64,000 nt of DNA, taken from assembly GCA_964632005.1 (NCBI GenBank), contig CAZWAP010000003.1, positions 49,380 to 113,379 on the forward strand, read 5' to 3'. The notes below the pieces were generated by a model. The model was given only the letters and a program-made list of their open reading frames with translations. It made no database searches and was not told the origin of the DNA. The DNA comes from CAZWAP01 sp964632005. Its GTDB lineage: Bacteria > Planctomycetota > Phycisphaerae > Sedimentisphaerales > Anaerobacaceae. How positions within the stretch are numbered: the first letter of the stretch is position 1; each line of letters begins with the position of its first letter. Positions 1 to 8,923 of the stretch are shown here, in pieces. The translations under genes were made by a program, and so were the position numbers.

Positions 1-732
1 CTTGAAAAACGTGTAGGCCATCGCGCCGCCGATCAATATGCGGTCAACCTTGCGCAAGAGGTTCTCGATCACGCCAATCTTGTCCGAGACCTTCGCGCCG
101 CCCAGGATGGCGACAAAGGGCTTCTCCGGGTTGCTGAGCGTATCGCCCAAGTATCTTAGCTCCTTTTCGATCAAGAAGCCGATCACGCGGGGCTTGCCCT
201 CCATCATCATCGGCACCGTGTACATCGAGGCGTTGTCACGATGTGCGGTGCCGAAGGCGTCGTCAACATAGATGTCGGCCATCCCGGCTAGCGCCCTGGC
301 GAAATCGTCCTTGGCCTTGCGGAGCTGGGCGTCTTCCCTGGCGGCCTTGTCCTTGATCGTCTCTTCTTTGTGAAAGCGCAGGTTCTCCAGGAGCATGCAC
401 TGGCCCTCCTTGAGCGTCCGGGCCTTGGCTTCGGTCTCAGGACCGATACAATCCTCGGCAAAGATAACCTCCTGGCCGAGCAGTTCGGATAGCCGCCTGG
501 CTACCGGCGCCAGCGACATCTTCTCGTTTCTCTGGCCTTTTGGCCGGCCCAGATGGCTCATCAGGATCAGCGCCCCGCCGGCTTCCAGGATGTGCTTTAT
601 CGTCGGCAGCGCCTTTACTATCCTGTCGTCGCTGGTGATATTGCAATCGTCGTCCAGCGGTACGTTAAAATCGCACCGCATCAGGACTTTTTTCCCTTTC
701 ACGTCGATGTCGGCAACGGTCTTCTTGGCCAT
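1..732 (-). CDS. pgk: Phosphoglycerate kinase, N-terminal 244 residues (cut by window edge)
   Basis: Glycolytic enzyme that transfers the acyl phosphate of 1,3-bisphosphoglycerate to ADP in the cytoplasm. The reverse-strand frame is open from an ATG at 732 to base 1, so the C-terminal nucleotide-binding half lies outside the window. Visible family motifs are RCDFNVPL (residues 19-26), SHLGRPKG, LLENLRF, VDDAFGTAHR (usually VNDAFGTAHR) and LGGAKVSDKI. It lies 147 bases downstream of gap on the same strand, the common gap-pgk order, so the two are probably co-transcribed. No internal disruption is seen. Confidence 0.95.
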   Translation of the reverse strand, partial: MAKKTVADIDVKGKKVLMRCDFNVPLDDDCNITSDDRIVKALPTIKHILEAGGALILMSHLGRPKGQRNEKMSLAPVARRLSELLGQEVIFAEDCIGPETEAKARTLKEGQCMLLENLRFHKEETIKDKAAREDAQLRKAKDDFARALAGMADIYVDDAFGTAHRDNASMYTVPMMMEGKPRVIGFLIEKELRYLGDTLSNPEKPFVAILGGAKVSDKIGVIENLLRKVDRILIGGAMAYTFFK

Positions 733-879
733 CTTTATACCTGCCTTGCTATAGTCTTGTAGCGTATGGGTTGTCTTGGGTGAACCGTCGTATCGCCAGC
801 GGCTTCTGCCTCTACCGGCCTTGGGTGAAGGGAGACCGCCTTGGTTTTTTCAGGCCGGCATCCCGGGACCACAGCCGGC

Positions 880-1893
880 CTACATCGCCGCCATCTTCTC
901 CATTATGTCCACGCTGCGGTTGGAATAGCCCCATTCGTTGTCGTACCAGCTGACCACCTTGACCGTCCTGCCGATGACCATGGTGCACAGCGAGTCGAAG
1001 ATGCTCGAAGCCGGGTCGTTGACGATGTCGCTGCTGACGATCGGCTCATCGCAATAGACGAGGATGCCCTTCAAAGGTCCCTCGGCCGCAGCCTTCATCG
1101 CGGCGTTGACCGAATCGACGCTGACGTCCTTTTCGACGTTGACCACCAGGTCAACCACGCTGCCGACCGGAATCGGCACGCGGATCGCGAATCCATCGAG
1201 CTTGCCATCCAGCTCCGGGATCACCTTGCCAATCGCCTTGGCTGCCCCCGTCGTCGTCGGAATTATATTCACCCCGGCTGCGCGGGCACGACGCAGGTCC
1301 TTGTGAATCATATCTGCCACCCGCTGGTCGTTGGTGTAGGCGTGGATCGTGGTCATAAGACCCTGCTGGATACCGAACGAATCGTTCAGGACCTTCGCCA
1401 GCGGCGCCAGGCAGTTGGTGGTGCAGCTTGCGTTGGATACGCACTTGACGTCCGGCGTGAGCTTATCGTCGTTGACGCCCAGGACGATGGTCGCCTCGAT
1501 GTCATCCTTTGCCGGGACGGTCAGCAGGACCTTCTTCGCCCCGGCCTTGAGGTGGTCGGCGTAGCCGCCCTTGGGCGATTCAGCGGTGCGGAATACGCCG
1601 GTGGATTCCACGGCGATCCGCACATCCATATCGGCCCAGGGCAACTCAGCCGGGTTCTTGGTGCTCAGGACCTTGATGCTCTTGCCGTTGATCACCAGCT
1701 CGCCGTCACCGGCCTGGACTGTCCCGTCCCACTTGCCCATAACCGTGTCATATTTGAACAGGTGTGCCAGGCTCTTGGCATCCGCAAGGTCGTTGATGGC
1801 GGCCAGCTCCAGCTCGCCTTGTCTTTGGATGATGATCCTTGCGATGGCTCGCCCGATTCGGCCGAACCCGTTGATTCCAACCTTCGTCGCCAT
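880..1893 (-). CDS. gap: Glyceraldehyde-3-phosphate dehydrogenase, type I
   Basis: Oxidises and phosphorylates glyceraldehyde 3-phosphate with NAD. The protein has 337 residues, normal for the family. The N-terminal Rossmann motif is VGINGFGRIGR, the catalytic cysteine is C157 in SNASCTTNC, and the C-terminal WYDNEWGYSNR motif is intact. The frame stays open upstream to 1998, but ATG 1893 follows a strong AAGGAGA ribosome-binding site and gives the canonical N-terminus. A good promoter lies at 1970-1998. NAD specificity is inferred from the acidic residue after the Rossmann strand (NDLAD). Confidence 0.97.
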   Translation of the reverse strand: MATKVGINGFGRIGRAIARIIIQRQGELELAAINDLADAKSLAHLFKYDTVMGKWDGTVQAGDGELVINGKSIKVLSTKNPAELPWADMDVRIAVESTGVFRTAESPKGGYADHLKAGAKKVLLTVPAKDDIEATIVLGVNDDKLTPDVKCVSNASCTTNCLAPLAKVLNDSFGIQQGLMTTIHAYTNDQRVADMIHKDLRRARAAGVNIIPTTTGAAKAIGKVIPELDGKLDGFAIRVPIPVGSVVDLVVNVEKDVSVDSVNAAMKAAAEGPLKGILVYCDEPIVSSDIVNDPASSIFDSLCTMVIGRTVKVVSWYDNEWGYSNRSVDIMEKMAAM

Positions 1894-1969
1894 TTCCAAG
1901 TCTCCTTTTCCAGTTTCCAAACGCGGTTTACCCGTCCTATTCAAGTACCCTGCTACAAGCGGAGCGGTT

Positions 1970-1998
1970 AATCTATGCTCAAAGGTACGAACTGTCAA
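1970..1998 (-). promoter_or_regulatory. Sigma70-like promoter of gap-pgk
   Basis: Read on the minus strand: TTGACA (1998-1993), 17-base spacer, TAGATT (1975-1970). The -35 is a perfect consensus and the -10 matches 4 of 6. It predicts a transcript start near 1963 and a leader of about 70 bases before gap. Confidence 0.55.
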
Positions 1999-2486
1999 GG
2001 ATTTACTTGCAGCAATATGGATCGTCTTGTGACTCTACCGACCGGTATTCGCCCGCGCCGGCAATCGCACTATCCAGGCAGTTGTGTATGTCCTTATTTT
2101 TGAAGGGTTTACCGTTGGACTCGCTGCTGCGCTGTGGCTCGCACTCGAGGGTAGTCTGGTCCGATTGCCACGGTTTTCCCCGGCGACTTGCGTGGTTTGG
2201 CATTAGGCCTGCAAGCGGGTCCGGACTGCCATCGTACGGGTTGAACCGTCATCCGGTTTTGAACATAGACACGCAAGATCGTTGTCGCCCTATTTAGGCT
2301 GTCCCATCGGGCCGCCTAAGGCGGGCAACAAACATACGGCAAAACGACAGGCCTGCACGACCTTCCTGCGGAACGGACAGGGTGTTTTCCTGGCTGAATC
2401 CGGTAGGTACTTGCACGCCGCAAATAAGACTTGCCTGTATTGACAGAAAGAGCTTAAAGCAACTTGCCTATCTTACGCTTTCCGCG
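1999..2486. other. Intergenic region upstream of gap, no gene recognised
   Basis: About 490 bases between the gap promoter and the candidate small RNA. Short frames on either strand have no recognisable protein features. No tRNA-like T-loop or other RNA family was recognised here. Confidence 0.4.
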
Positions 2487-2583
2487 CAAAATAAAAGCCA
2501 GATTCTCGTAACAACAGAATCTGGCTTCGGAGGAGGGTGATGAAAAGCTAAAAATTCCTATAGTATTGAGCTTGCCAATACAA
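2487..2583 (-). ncRNA. Candidate small RNA ending in an intrinsic terminator
   Basis: Minus-strand reading shows a perfect TATAAT at 2595-2590, although without a good -35, predicting a start near 2583. Next come a perfect 6-bp hairpin (GTATTG/CAATAC arms, 2563-2581, partly at the 5' end), a pyrimidine stretch CACCCTCCTCC (about 2530-2540) that could pair with Shine-Dalgarno sequences, and then a 12-bp terminator hairpin. No protein-coding gene on the minus strand explains this terminator, so a roughly 95-base RNA is inferred. It matches no RNA family I recognise. The tract is much more AT-rich than its surroundings. Confidence 0.35.
2488..2527 (-). terminator. Intrinsic terminator (minus strand)
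   Basis: Perfect inverted repeat AAGCCAGATTCT/AGAATCTGGCTT with a 9-base loop (2495-2527). On the minus strand it runs into TTTTATTTT. On the plus strand no T tract follows, so the terminator works leftward. Confidence 0.65.
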
Positions 2584-2825
2584 TTACCAATTATATTATC
2601 GTTCAGGGGGCGACGTTTCCTTTAGCAAAAAAACCGCATTAGTCAGAAATTTACGTTTTTCTCACAAGGAATCAAGCCCGGAGTCGGAAAAAAGTCAATT
2701 TTTTCCTTAATTTTTCTCGCAGCCGATTTCCTACCCCAATAACCCCGTATAATTTACGCTTGATTAAAACCTTTTGTTCTCTTAGTTTTAACTGATTGAG
2801 TGTTATTTGTTCTGGGCGATTGGTT

Positions 2826-3680
2826 ATGAGTGGCAAGATTACGATTGCAGATTTGATCGATGCCAAGCGTTCCGGGCAGAAGATCGCAGCAGTGAGTTGT
2901 TACGACTATACCACCGCCAGACTGGTCTCGCAGAGCCCGGCACAGATGATACTTGTGGGTGATTCTGCGGCCCAGGTTGTGCTTGGATATGAGTCGACGC
3001 TCCCTGCGAGGATGGATTTCATGGTGGCGATTACCGCGGGGGTCAGGAGAGGAGCGCCGGACGTCTTTCTCGTGGCCGATATGCCTTTCCTATCTTACCA
3101 GGTGAGCGTGGCCGAGGCCGTTAGGAATGCCGGGCGGTTCGTGGTCGAAGCCGGGGCGCAGATGGTCAAGATTGAGGCAACCGGGGCACAACTGGCTGTG
3201 ATTGAGGCGGTAAGCAAGGCAGGCATAGCCGTTATGGCCCACATCGGGATAAGACCGCAGAGCATAACCCAGACCGGCCGATTCAGGGCCGAGGCCACAA
3301 CGGCTGAGATGGCCACCGAACTGATGAGTCTGGCCGACCAGATGGTCAGCAGGGGGGCCGGTATGCTCTTGCTTGAAGGCGCGGCGGCTGAGGTGGCCGA
3401 GATGATAACCGACAGCTCGGAGGTGCCGGTTATCGGTTGCGGGTCTGGGCCGGGCTGCGACGGGCAAATACTGATCGCCCCAGACATCCTCGGCCTGACG
3501 CTGGGCCGACGACCCAAGTTCGCCAAGAGTTACGCCGGGCTCGCAGAAAAGGCCCTTGAGGCCTTTGTTGCTTACTGCGAGGAAGTACAGAAAGGCCGTT
3601 ACCCGGATAGAGACCACAGCTACCATATGAAACCGGGAGAAATCGAAAGGCTGCGAGAGCTACTCGACCGCAGCGGCTGA
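2826..3680 (+). CDS. panB: 3-methyl-2-oxobutanoate hydroxymethyltransferase
   Basis: First step of pantothenate (coenzyme A) synthesis: transfers a hydroxymethyl group from methylenetetrahydrofolate to 2-oxoisovalerate. The 284-residue TIM-barrel protein shows CYDYTTARL, VGDSAAQVVLGYESTLP, DMPFLSYQ, KIEATG, HIGIRPQS, LLEGA and the C-terminal IGCGSGPGCDGQILI region. ATG 2826 is chosen over an in-frame TTG at 2796 because it matches the usual N-terminus, although its ribosome site is weak. An isolated TATAAT at 2748-2753 could be its -10 element. The gene stands alone. Confidence 0.93.
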   Translation: MSGKITIADLIDAKRSGQKIAAVSCYDYTTARLVSQSPAQMILVGDSAAQVVLGYESTLPARMDFMVAITAGVRRGAPDVFLVADMPFLSYQVSVAEAVRNAGRFVVEAGAQMVKIEATGAQLAVIEAVSKAGIAVMAHIGIRPQSITQTGRFRAEATTAEMATELMSLADQMVSRGAGMLLLEGAAAEVAEMITDSSEVPVIGCGSGPGCDGQILIAPDILGLTLGRRPKFAKSYAGLAEKALEAFVAYCEEVQKGRYPDRDHSYHMKPGEIERLRELLDRSG

Positions 3681-4187
3681 CTGCCCTGGTGGGGCGGTCC
3701 GATTCGGCCCCGGTCTTTTGAGGCCGTGGGGTGAAAAACGGCGTGCCGGGTTCATATATTCGGCGCGGAACTGCCCCCAATGGCGCCGCTTTTGTTGAAG
3801 AATTGCTCACCGATTTTTCCGGAGGTGAGTATATGGTAGGAGCGGTTTTACGTAGCCCATAGAAATGTAGCGCATAAATATGAAATGGCTGCACTTGGGA
3901 GCTTTCCCCAAAGTCTATACCCCAGCCGGGGATTTTTTCGGTGAATCCGCCGCCGTAAGCCCTGGCTGATTTTTGTGGATAATCACACCTATTTCGGTGA
4001 GCCGCGCTGCGAGACTATCGTTGTCGGCGAGGTAAACGGCCACTGCGAGGTCGATTTTCTTGAGCTCGGTTGTGTCGTTCTGCACTGGTTACGAGATCGC
4101 CGCCGAACATCACAGCCAGCCGAGCGGGGTCGTGGCACAGGCCGACCGCAGGGCCTGCCGTGGGCGATTCAGCGGAGTTTTTTGGGG
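3681..4187. other. Intergenic region between panB and the rhamnose operon
   Basis: About 500 bases without a convincing gene. A short hairpin CCCC-AGCC-GGGG followed by ATTTTTT (3920-3938) may terminate panB transcription, but the stem is only 4 bp. An 88-codon frame at 3975-4241 has no family features and I do not call it. Confidence 0.35.
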
Positions 4188-4216
4188 TTGCAAACGGGCC
4201 GGATTTGGGTTATAAG
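4188..4216 (+). promoter_or_regulatory. Putative promoter of the rhamnose operon
   Basis: TTGCAA (4188-4193), 17-base spacer, TATAAG (4211-4216): 4/6 and 5/6 matches to the sigma70 consensus. It implies a leader of about 140 bases before rhaB. No clear operator repeat was identified beside it, and no regulator gene lies in the operon. Confidence 0.4.
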
Positions 4217-4362
4217 CCGCATTACTTTGGGGCGCTGGTAACCAGGAAACGGTGATTTCCCGGATCGGGGCGGTCGCAGAGTTGGTGTAGAGCAGCGCTG
4301 TGCCAGATTGGTTATTTCGGGGCAGAACGTGTAGAAGCAAACGGCTGTTGCGGGAGTCAAGT

Positions 4363-5832
4363 ATGGCGGAAATCAAGAAGTACATCGCGGTTGATCTTGG
4401 GGCCGAGAGCGGCAGAGTAATGCTCGGGTCAGTCTCAACCGAAAAGCTCATCCTGGAAGAGATCCATCGCTTCCGGAACGGGCCGATAGAAGAGAACGGC
4501 GCGCTGAAATGGGACATCCAGAGACTGATGAGCGAAATCAAAGAGGGCCTGCGCAAGGCGGTCAAGGCTGCTGGCACCCAGGTCTGGGGAATCGGCGTGG
4601 ATAGCTGGGGTGTCGATTTCGGCCTGCTCGATGCGGATGGCAATCTCATAGAGAACCCATATCACTACCGCGACAGTCAAACCAACGGGATGGTCGAGAA
4701 GGCCTGCGAGATGATGTCCAAGCGCCAGATTTACGAGAACAGCGGCATACAGTTTATGCAGATCAACAGCCTGTACCAGCTGCTGGCGATGCGGCTGCGC
4801 AATTCGATTGCCCTGGCCAAGGCCAGGTACCTGGTTTTCATCGCGGACCTGGTAAGCTATTTTCTTTGCGGCAAGATATTCGCGGAATACACCCTTGCCA
4901 GCACGTCGCAGTTTATGGATATGAGGACCGGTCAATGGTCGAAGGCGATAATGGAGGCGCTTTCCTTGCCGACGGAGATTTTGCCGAAGATCGTTGCACC
5001 CGGGACGGTCGTAGGGCAGTTGAGTGCGGCGGTGGGAATGGAACTGGGCTGCGGCCCCATTCCCGTTATCGCCGTTGGTTCACATGATACGGCTTCTGCG
5101 GTGGCAGCTGTGCCGGCCAGCGGGGCAAACTGGGCTTACCTTTCGTCGGGGACCTGGAGCCTGATGGGGGTTGAGGTGCCGCGGGCGGTCATAGACGACA
5201 AGACGTTCGCTTACGAGTTTACGAACGAAGGCGGGGTAGAAAAGACGATCCGGCTGCTTAAGAACATAATGGGTCTTTGGCTGATACAGGAGTGCCGAAG
5301 GCAGTGGCAGCGTGAGGGGGCCGAGCTTACCTACGATGAAATAACGGCGATGGCCGAAGAGGCCCGGCCGTTTGCGGGCTTGCTGCGGGTTGACGATGCG
5401 ATGTTCTTGGCTCCCGGCGATATGCCTGGGCGGGTAAATGAGTATCTGGCCCGCACCGGGCAGAAGACGACCGAGGATAAAGGGCAGGTAATAAGGATCA
5501 TCTTGGAAAGCCTGGCGCTGCGGTACCGGGAGGTGGCCGAACATCTCGAGGATGCCACGGGCAGGGCTATTGAGGTGCTGCACATCGTCGGCGGCGGGAT
5601 ACAGAACAAGCTGCTGTGCCGGTTCACGGCCAGCGCAACGGGCAAGAAGGTGGTCACCGGGCCGATAGAGGCGACGGCAAGCGGCAATATCCTGATGCAG
5701 GCCAGGGCGACTGGCCAGATACAGGACCTCAGCCAGGCCAGGGCGATCGTCCGCAGGTCGTTTGGATTGGAAGAGTATCAGCCGCAGGACACAGAGCTGT
5801 GGGACCGGCAATACCAAAAGAGCAAGACTTGA
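4363..5832 (+). CDS. rhaB: L-rhamnulokinase (FGGY carbohydrate kinase)
   Basis: Phosphorylates L-rhamnulose at C1 with ATP. The 489-residue protein has the FGGY N-terminal phosphate loop DLGAESGRVMLG (residues 11-22), the rhamnulokinase-type WGIGVDSWGVDFGLLD and NPYHYRD motifs, and the C-terminal adenosine motif HIVGGGIQNKLLC. LsrK is also an FGGY kinase, but the HRF.N and DSWGVDFGLLD patterns favour RhaB. ATG 4363 follows GGGAG; the frame is open upstream to 4300 without a better start. It is the first gene of the cluster, with only 22 bases to the next. Confidence 0.93.
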   Translation: MAEIKKYIAVDLGAESGRVMLGSVSTEKLILEEIHRFRNGPIEENGALKWDIQRLMSEIKEGLRKAVKAAGTQVWGIGVDSWGVDFGLLDADGNLIENPYHYRDSQTNGMVEKACEMMSKRQIYENSGIQFMQINSLYQLLAMRLRNSIALAKARYLVFIADLVSYFLCGKIFAEYTLASTSQFMDMRTGQWSKAIMEALSLPTEILPKIVAPGTVVGQLSAAVGMELGCGPIPVIAVGSHDTASAVAAVPASGANWAYLSSGTWSLMGVEVPRAVIDDKTFAYEFTNEGGVEKTIRLLKNIMGLWLIQECRRQWQREGAELTYDEITAMAEEARPFAGLLRVDDAMFLAPGDMPGRVNEYLARTGQKTTEDKGQVIRIILESLALRYREVAEHLEDATGRAIEVLHIVGGGIQNKLLCRFTASATGKKVVTGPIEATASGNILMQARATGQIQDLSQARAIVRRSFGLEEYQPQDTELWDRQYQKSKT

Positions 5833-5854
5833 ACAGTCCAGGGGGAGATGCACT

Positions 5855-7186
5855 TTGATAGACGAACTTGAGCGCAGATTGGATTGTTTCGAAGCCGTTG
5901 AGAGAAAGCGAGCCCTGGCGGCACTTTGTGAAAAGGTTCAGACCGGCCGAATCGAACTGCCCGAGCCGGGCATCGAGGTCAATATCCACTGCCACACCTT
6001 CTTTTCTTACAACACCTATGGTTATTCACCGACCAAGTTCGCCTGGCTGGCGCGGAAACGGGGGCTGGCGGTGGCGGGCGTGGTGGATTTTGATGTTCTC
6101 GATGCTCTGGAGGAATTCTACGAGGCCTGCAGGCTGCTGGGTCTCAAGGGCTGCGTCGGGCTGGAGACCCGGGTGTACGTGCCGGAATTTGCCTCGCGGG
6201 TGATGACGTCTCCGGGCGAGCCGGGAATAACCTACCATATGGGTTCGGGATTGCCGCACAGCGCGCTGCAGGGCTGGGAGAAAGAGTTCCTGGGGGGGCT
6301 TCGCAGGACGGCCCAGCAGAGGAACCGGGAGCTGATGGGCCGGGTTAACGAATATCTTCGGCCTGTCGAGTTGGATTACGAGCGGGACGTTCTGGTCCTG
6401 ACGCCGTCGGGCAATGCGACCGAGCGGCATATGTGCGTCGCCTACGCGCGAAAGGCCGCCGAGATATTCGAGAGGCCCGAGGCCCTTGCCGGGTACTGGT
6501 CGGAGAAGTTAGGCGTAGAAATAACACCGTCGATGCTGCCGGAAAGCAGGGAACTGCTCGACACGATTCGGGCCAAGACGATGAAGCGAGGCGGCGTCGG
6601 ATATGTCCAGCCGGACAAGGGCGCATTTGCCCTTATGGCGGATATGAACCGCTTCGTCGCAGCCGCTGGCGGGATACCGACACTGACCTGGTTGGACGGC
6701 ACCAGCGAAGGCGAGAAGGCCATCGAAGAGCTGCTGGAAGTAGCGATCGGCAGCGGAGTTGCCGCGATAAACGTGATCCCCGATAGAAACTACACGGTGG
6801 GAAGGAAGGATGAAAAGCTCGAGAATCTCTATCAGGTGATGGCACTGGCTGAAAAAATGGGTCTTCCTGTTGTTATGGGCACGGAGATGAACAGCCCGGG
6901 GCAGAAGTTTGTCGATGATTTCGAGGCCGAGGAGTTGAAACCGCTGGTGGGTCAGTTTCTCGACGGCGCACTGATAGTGTATGCACATTCAATGCTTCAG
7001 CGGCAGTGCGGCCTGGGCTATTTAAGCGATTGGGCGGCGAAAAACTTCAGAACGGTGCAAGAGAAAAACGCGTTCTTCCGTGAGGTGGGCGAGTTCCTCC
7101 AGCCCGGCGCCGAAGACGGGCTGCGTGGGTTGGGTCCCCAGGCGAGTCCAGAAGAAGTGCTGGAGCTGGCAAAGCGAAGTTTATGA
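5855..7186 (+). CDS. PHP-domain protein of the rhamnose operon, function unknown
   Basis: A 443-residue protein with a PHP-type metal-dependent phosphoesterase domain. NIHCHTFFSY gives the first H-x-H metal motif, followed by a VAGVVDFDVL strand. A later NVIPDRNYTVG and the C-terminal GTEMNSPGQKF and YAHSML segments may supply further metal ligands. The likely start is TTG 5855, preceded by GGGGGAG at 5840-5846; the ATG at 5848 runs into a stop after five codons. Position between rhaB and the dehydrogenase suggests a sugar-phosphate-linked role, but the substrate is not evident. Confidence 0.75.
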   Translation: MIDELERRLDCFEAVERKRALAALCEKVQTGRIELPEPGIEVNIHCHTFFSYNTYGYSPTKFAWLARKRGLAVAGVVDFDVLDALEEFYEACRLLGLKGCVGLETRVYVPEFASRVMTSPGEPGITYHMGSGLPHSALQGWEKEFLGGLRRTAQQRNRELMGRVNEYLRPVELDYERDVLVLTPSGNATERHMCVAYARKAAEIFERPEALAGYWSEKLGVEITPSMLPESRELLDTIRAKTMKRGGVGYVQPDKGAFALMADMNRFVAAAGGIPTLTWLDGTSEGEKAIEELLEVAIGSGVAAINVIPDRNYTVGRKDEKLENLYQVMALAEKMGLPVVMGTEMNSPGQKFVDDFEAEELKPLVGQFLDGALIVYAHSMLQRQCGLGYLSDWAAKNFRTVQEKNAFFREVGEFLQPGAEDGLRGLGPQASPEEVLELAKRSL

Positions 7187-7227
7187 TCGGCGGCGGGAAC
7201 GCCTGAGAACAGCTTAAGGACGGGTCA

Positions 7228-8895
7228 ATGACGGTACCTCAAACTCAGTATGCGGTGCAGTTGACCGGGCCGGACCAACTGATACTGAACAAGTGCAAGG
7301 AAGTCTTCTGCCCGGGCGCGCATCAGATTCTCTGCAAGGTCGAGGCGGTCGGGCTTTGCTTTTCGGACTTAAAGCTTCTAAAGCAGTTCTCCAGCCACGT
7401 TCGCAAGGGTGAGCTGGTCCGGGGGATTGAGCCGGAGGTTCTTGGGGAGATACCGAGCTATGTCCCCGGCGAGGCGCCGACGGTGCCGGGACACGAAGCA
7501 GTCGTCCGGATCGCACAGGTCGGTCCTGGGATGGAGAATTTTGAGCTTGGCCGGCGCTACCTTGTCCAAACGGACTACCGCTGGCTGAGAACAGCTACTT
7601 CCAACGGCGCGTTCGGCTACAACTTCGAGGGCGCGTTGCAGGAATACGTTTTGATGGATGAGCGGGTAATCACTTCACCGCGGGGCGAGTCTATGCTCCT
7701 GCCGGCCTCGGAGGAGCTTTCCGCCTCGGCTGTGGCGCTGGTCGAGCCCTGGGCGTGCGTCGAGGATGCATACGCCTCGGCCGAGCGGGCGCAGCTAAAG
7801 CCGGGTGGGCGAATGCTGCTCGTCGCCCAGAGCGAAGTTGATCCCGCCGGCCTGGTCGGTCTCTTCGAGAATTACGGCAGACCCGGGAGCCTTACGTGGG
7901 TCTCGCAGAACCAGCCGGCCCCCGAACTGGGCGTCGAGATCGAGAGGGCCGGCAGCATAGCCGAGCTGGCAGATAGGAGCTTCGATGATGTGCTCTACTA
8001 CGGCTCGGACCCACAGACCGTGGAGGACCTTTTCGGCAGGGTCGGGACCGCCGGCATACTGAACGTCGTTCAATGCGGCGGTAAGTTCGGCAGAGACATT
8101 GTCGCGGCGGTCGGCAGGGTGCACTACGGCGGGATGCGCATAATCGGGACAACAGGGTCGGACCCGGCCGATTCGATGGCCACCATCCCCGAGACGGGCG
8201 AGATCCGCCCGGGCGACAGGATAAACGTCGTCGGCGCCGGCGGGCCGATGGGTGTGATGCACGTGATAAGAAATATATGCCAGGGCGTAGAGGGCGTCAG
8301 CGTCTTTGCCAGTGATGTTGACGACGACAGGCTGGCAAGACTGAACAGGGTTGCCGCAGGTCTGGCTCGTAAGAATGGGGTCGGTTTCAAGACATTCAAC
8401 CCCACCAAGGATGAAGTCCGGGAGAGGTTCGGCTACACGGCCATAATGGTACCGATACCGGCCCTTGTGGCAGAGGCGATTGAGGACTCGGCCGAGAGGG
8501 GATTGATAAACATCTTCGCGGGCATCCCGGCCACGGTCGACGGCCGGATCGACCTGGATGCGTATATCCAGAAGAGATTGTACTTCATCGGCACGAGCGG
8601 CTCAACGCTGGAGGATATGAAGCGGATGTTGGAGAAGGCCGAGTCGGGCAGGCTTGACCCCAACGTCAGCGTCGCAGCGGTAAGCGGTCTTGACGGAGCC
8701 GTGGAGGGGATCCGGGCTGTCGAGAACAGGCAGATAGCGGGCAAGATCGTTGTTTATCCGGCCTGCAGAGGCCTGGGGCTGGTTCGGCTGGACGAGTTGA
8801 GCGAGAAAGAGCCGCAGATCGCAGCGGAGCTGGAGGACGGGCTGTGGACGCGGGCGGCAGAGCAGGCTCTACTGGCCAAATACGCCAACCAGTAA
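7228..8895 (+). CDS. Zinc-dependent MDR dehydrogenase with duplicated Rossmann region
   Basis: The 555 residues are far longer than the usual 340-360 of medium-chain dehydrogenases. The GroES-like part carries zinc-type residues C44 (VGLCFSDLK) and H88-E89 (PGHEAV), and VEPWACVEDAY follows. Residues about 205-320 look like a first Rossmann half that has lost its glycine motif. A complete motif, VVGAGGPMGVMH (GAGGPMG at 336-342), then begins a second one. The GAGGPMG pattern resembles sorbose-1-phosphate-reductase-type enzymes. In this operon it could oxidise or reduce a sugar phosphate or lactaldehyde; the substrate is inferred only. Confidence 0.8.
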   Translation: MTVPQTQYAVQLTGPDQLILNKCKEVFCPGAHQILCKVEAVGLCFSDLKLLKQFSSHVRKGELVRGIEPEVLGEIPSYVPGEAPTVPGHEAVVRIAQVGPGMENFELGRRYLVQTDYRWLRTATSNGAFGYNFEGALQEYVLMDERVITSPRGESMLLPASEELSASAVALVEPWACVEDAYASAERAQLKPGGRMLLVAQSEVDPAGLVGLFENYGRPGSLTWVSQNQPAPELGVEIERAGSIAELADRSFDDVLYYGSDPQTVEDLFGRVGTAGILNVVQCGGKFGRDIVAAVGRVHYGGMRIIGTTGSDPADSMATIPETGEIRPGDRINVVGAGGPMGVMHVIRNICQGVEGVSVFASDVDDDRLARLNRVAAGLARKNGVGFKTFNPTKDEVRERFGYTAIMVPIPALVAEAIEDSAERGLINIFAGIPATVDGRIDLDAYIQKRLYFIGTSGSTLEDMKRMLEKAESGRLDPNVSVAAVSGLDGAVEGIRAVENRQIAGKIVVYPACRGLGLVRLDELSEKEPQIAAELEDGLWTRAAEQALLAKYANQ

Positions 8896-8923
8896 AACCG
8901 GGGCTTTTCAAGAGAGGAAAAAA

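Noticed and set aside
841..1971. A 376-codon plus-strand frame opposite gap
   Set aside because: It is the antisense of a highly conserved GAPDH gene; the translation is His/Arg/Asp-rich with no family features.
3975..4241. An 88-codon plus-strand frame upstream of rhaB
   Set aside because: Overlaps the likely rhaB promoter and has no ribosome site or recognisable domain.
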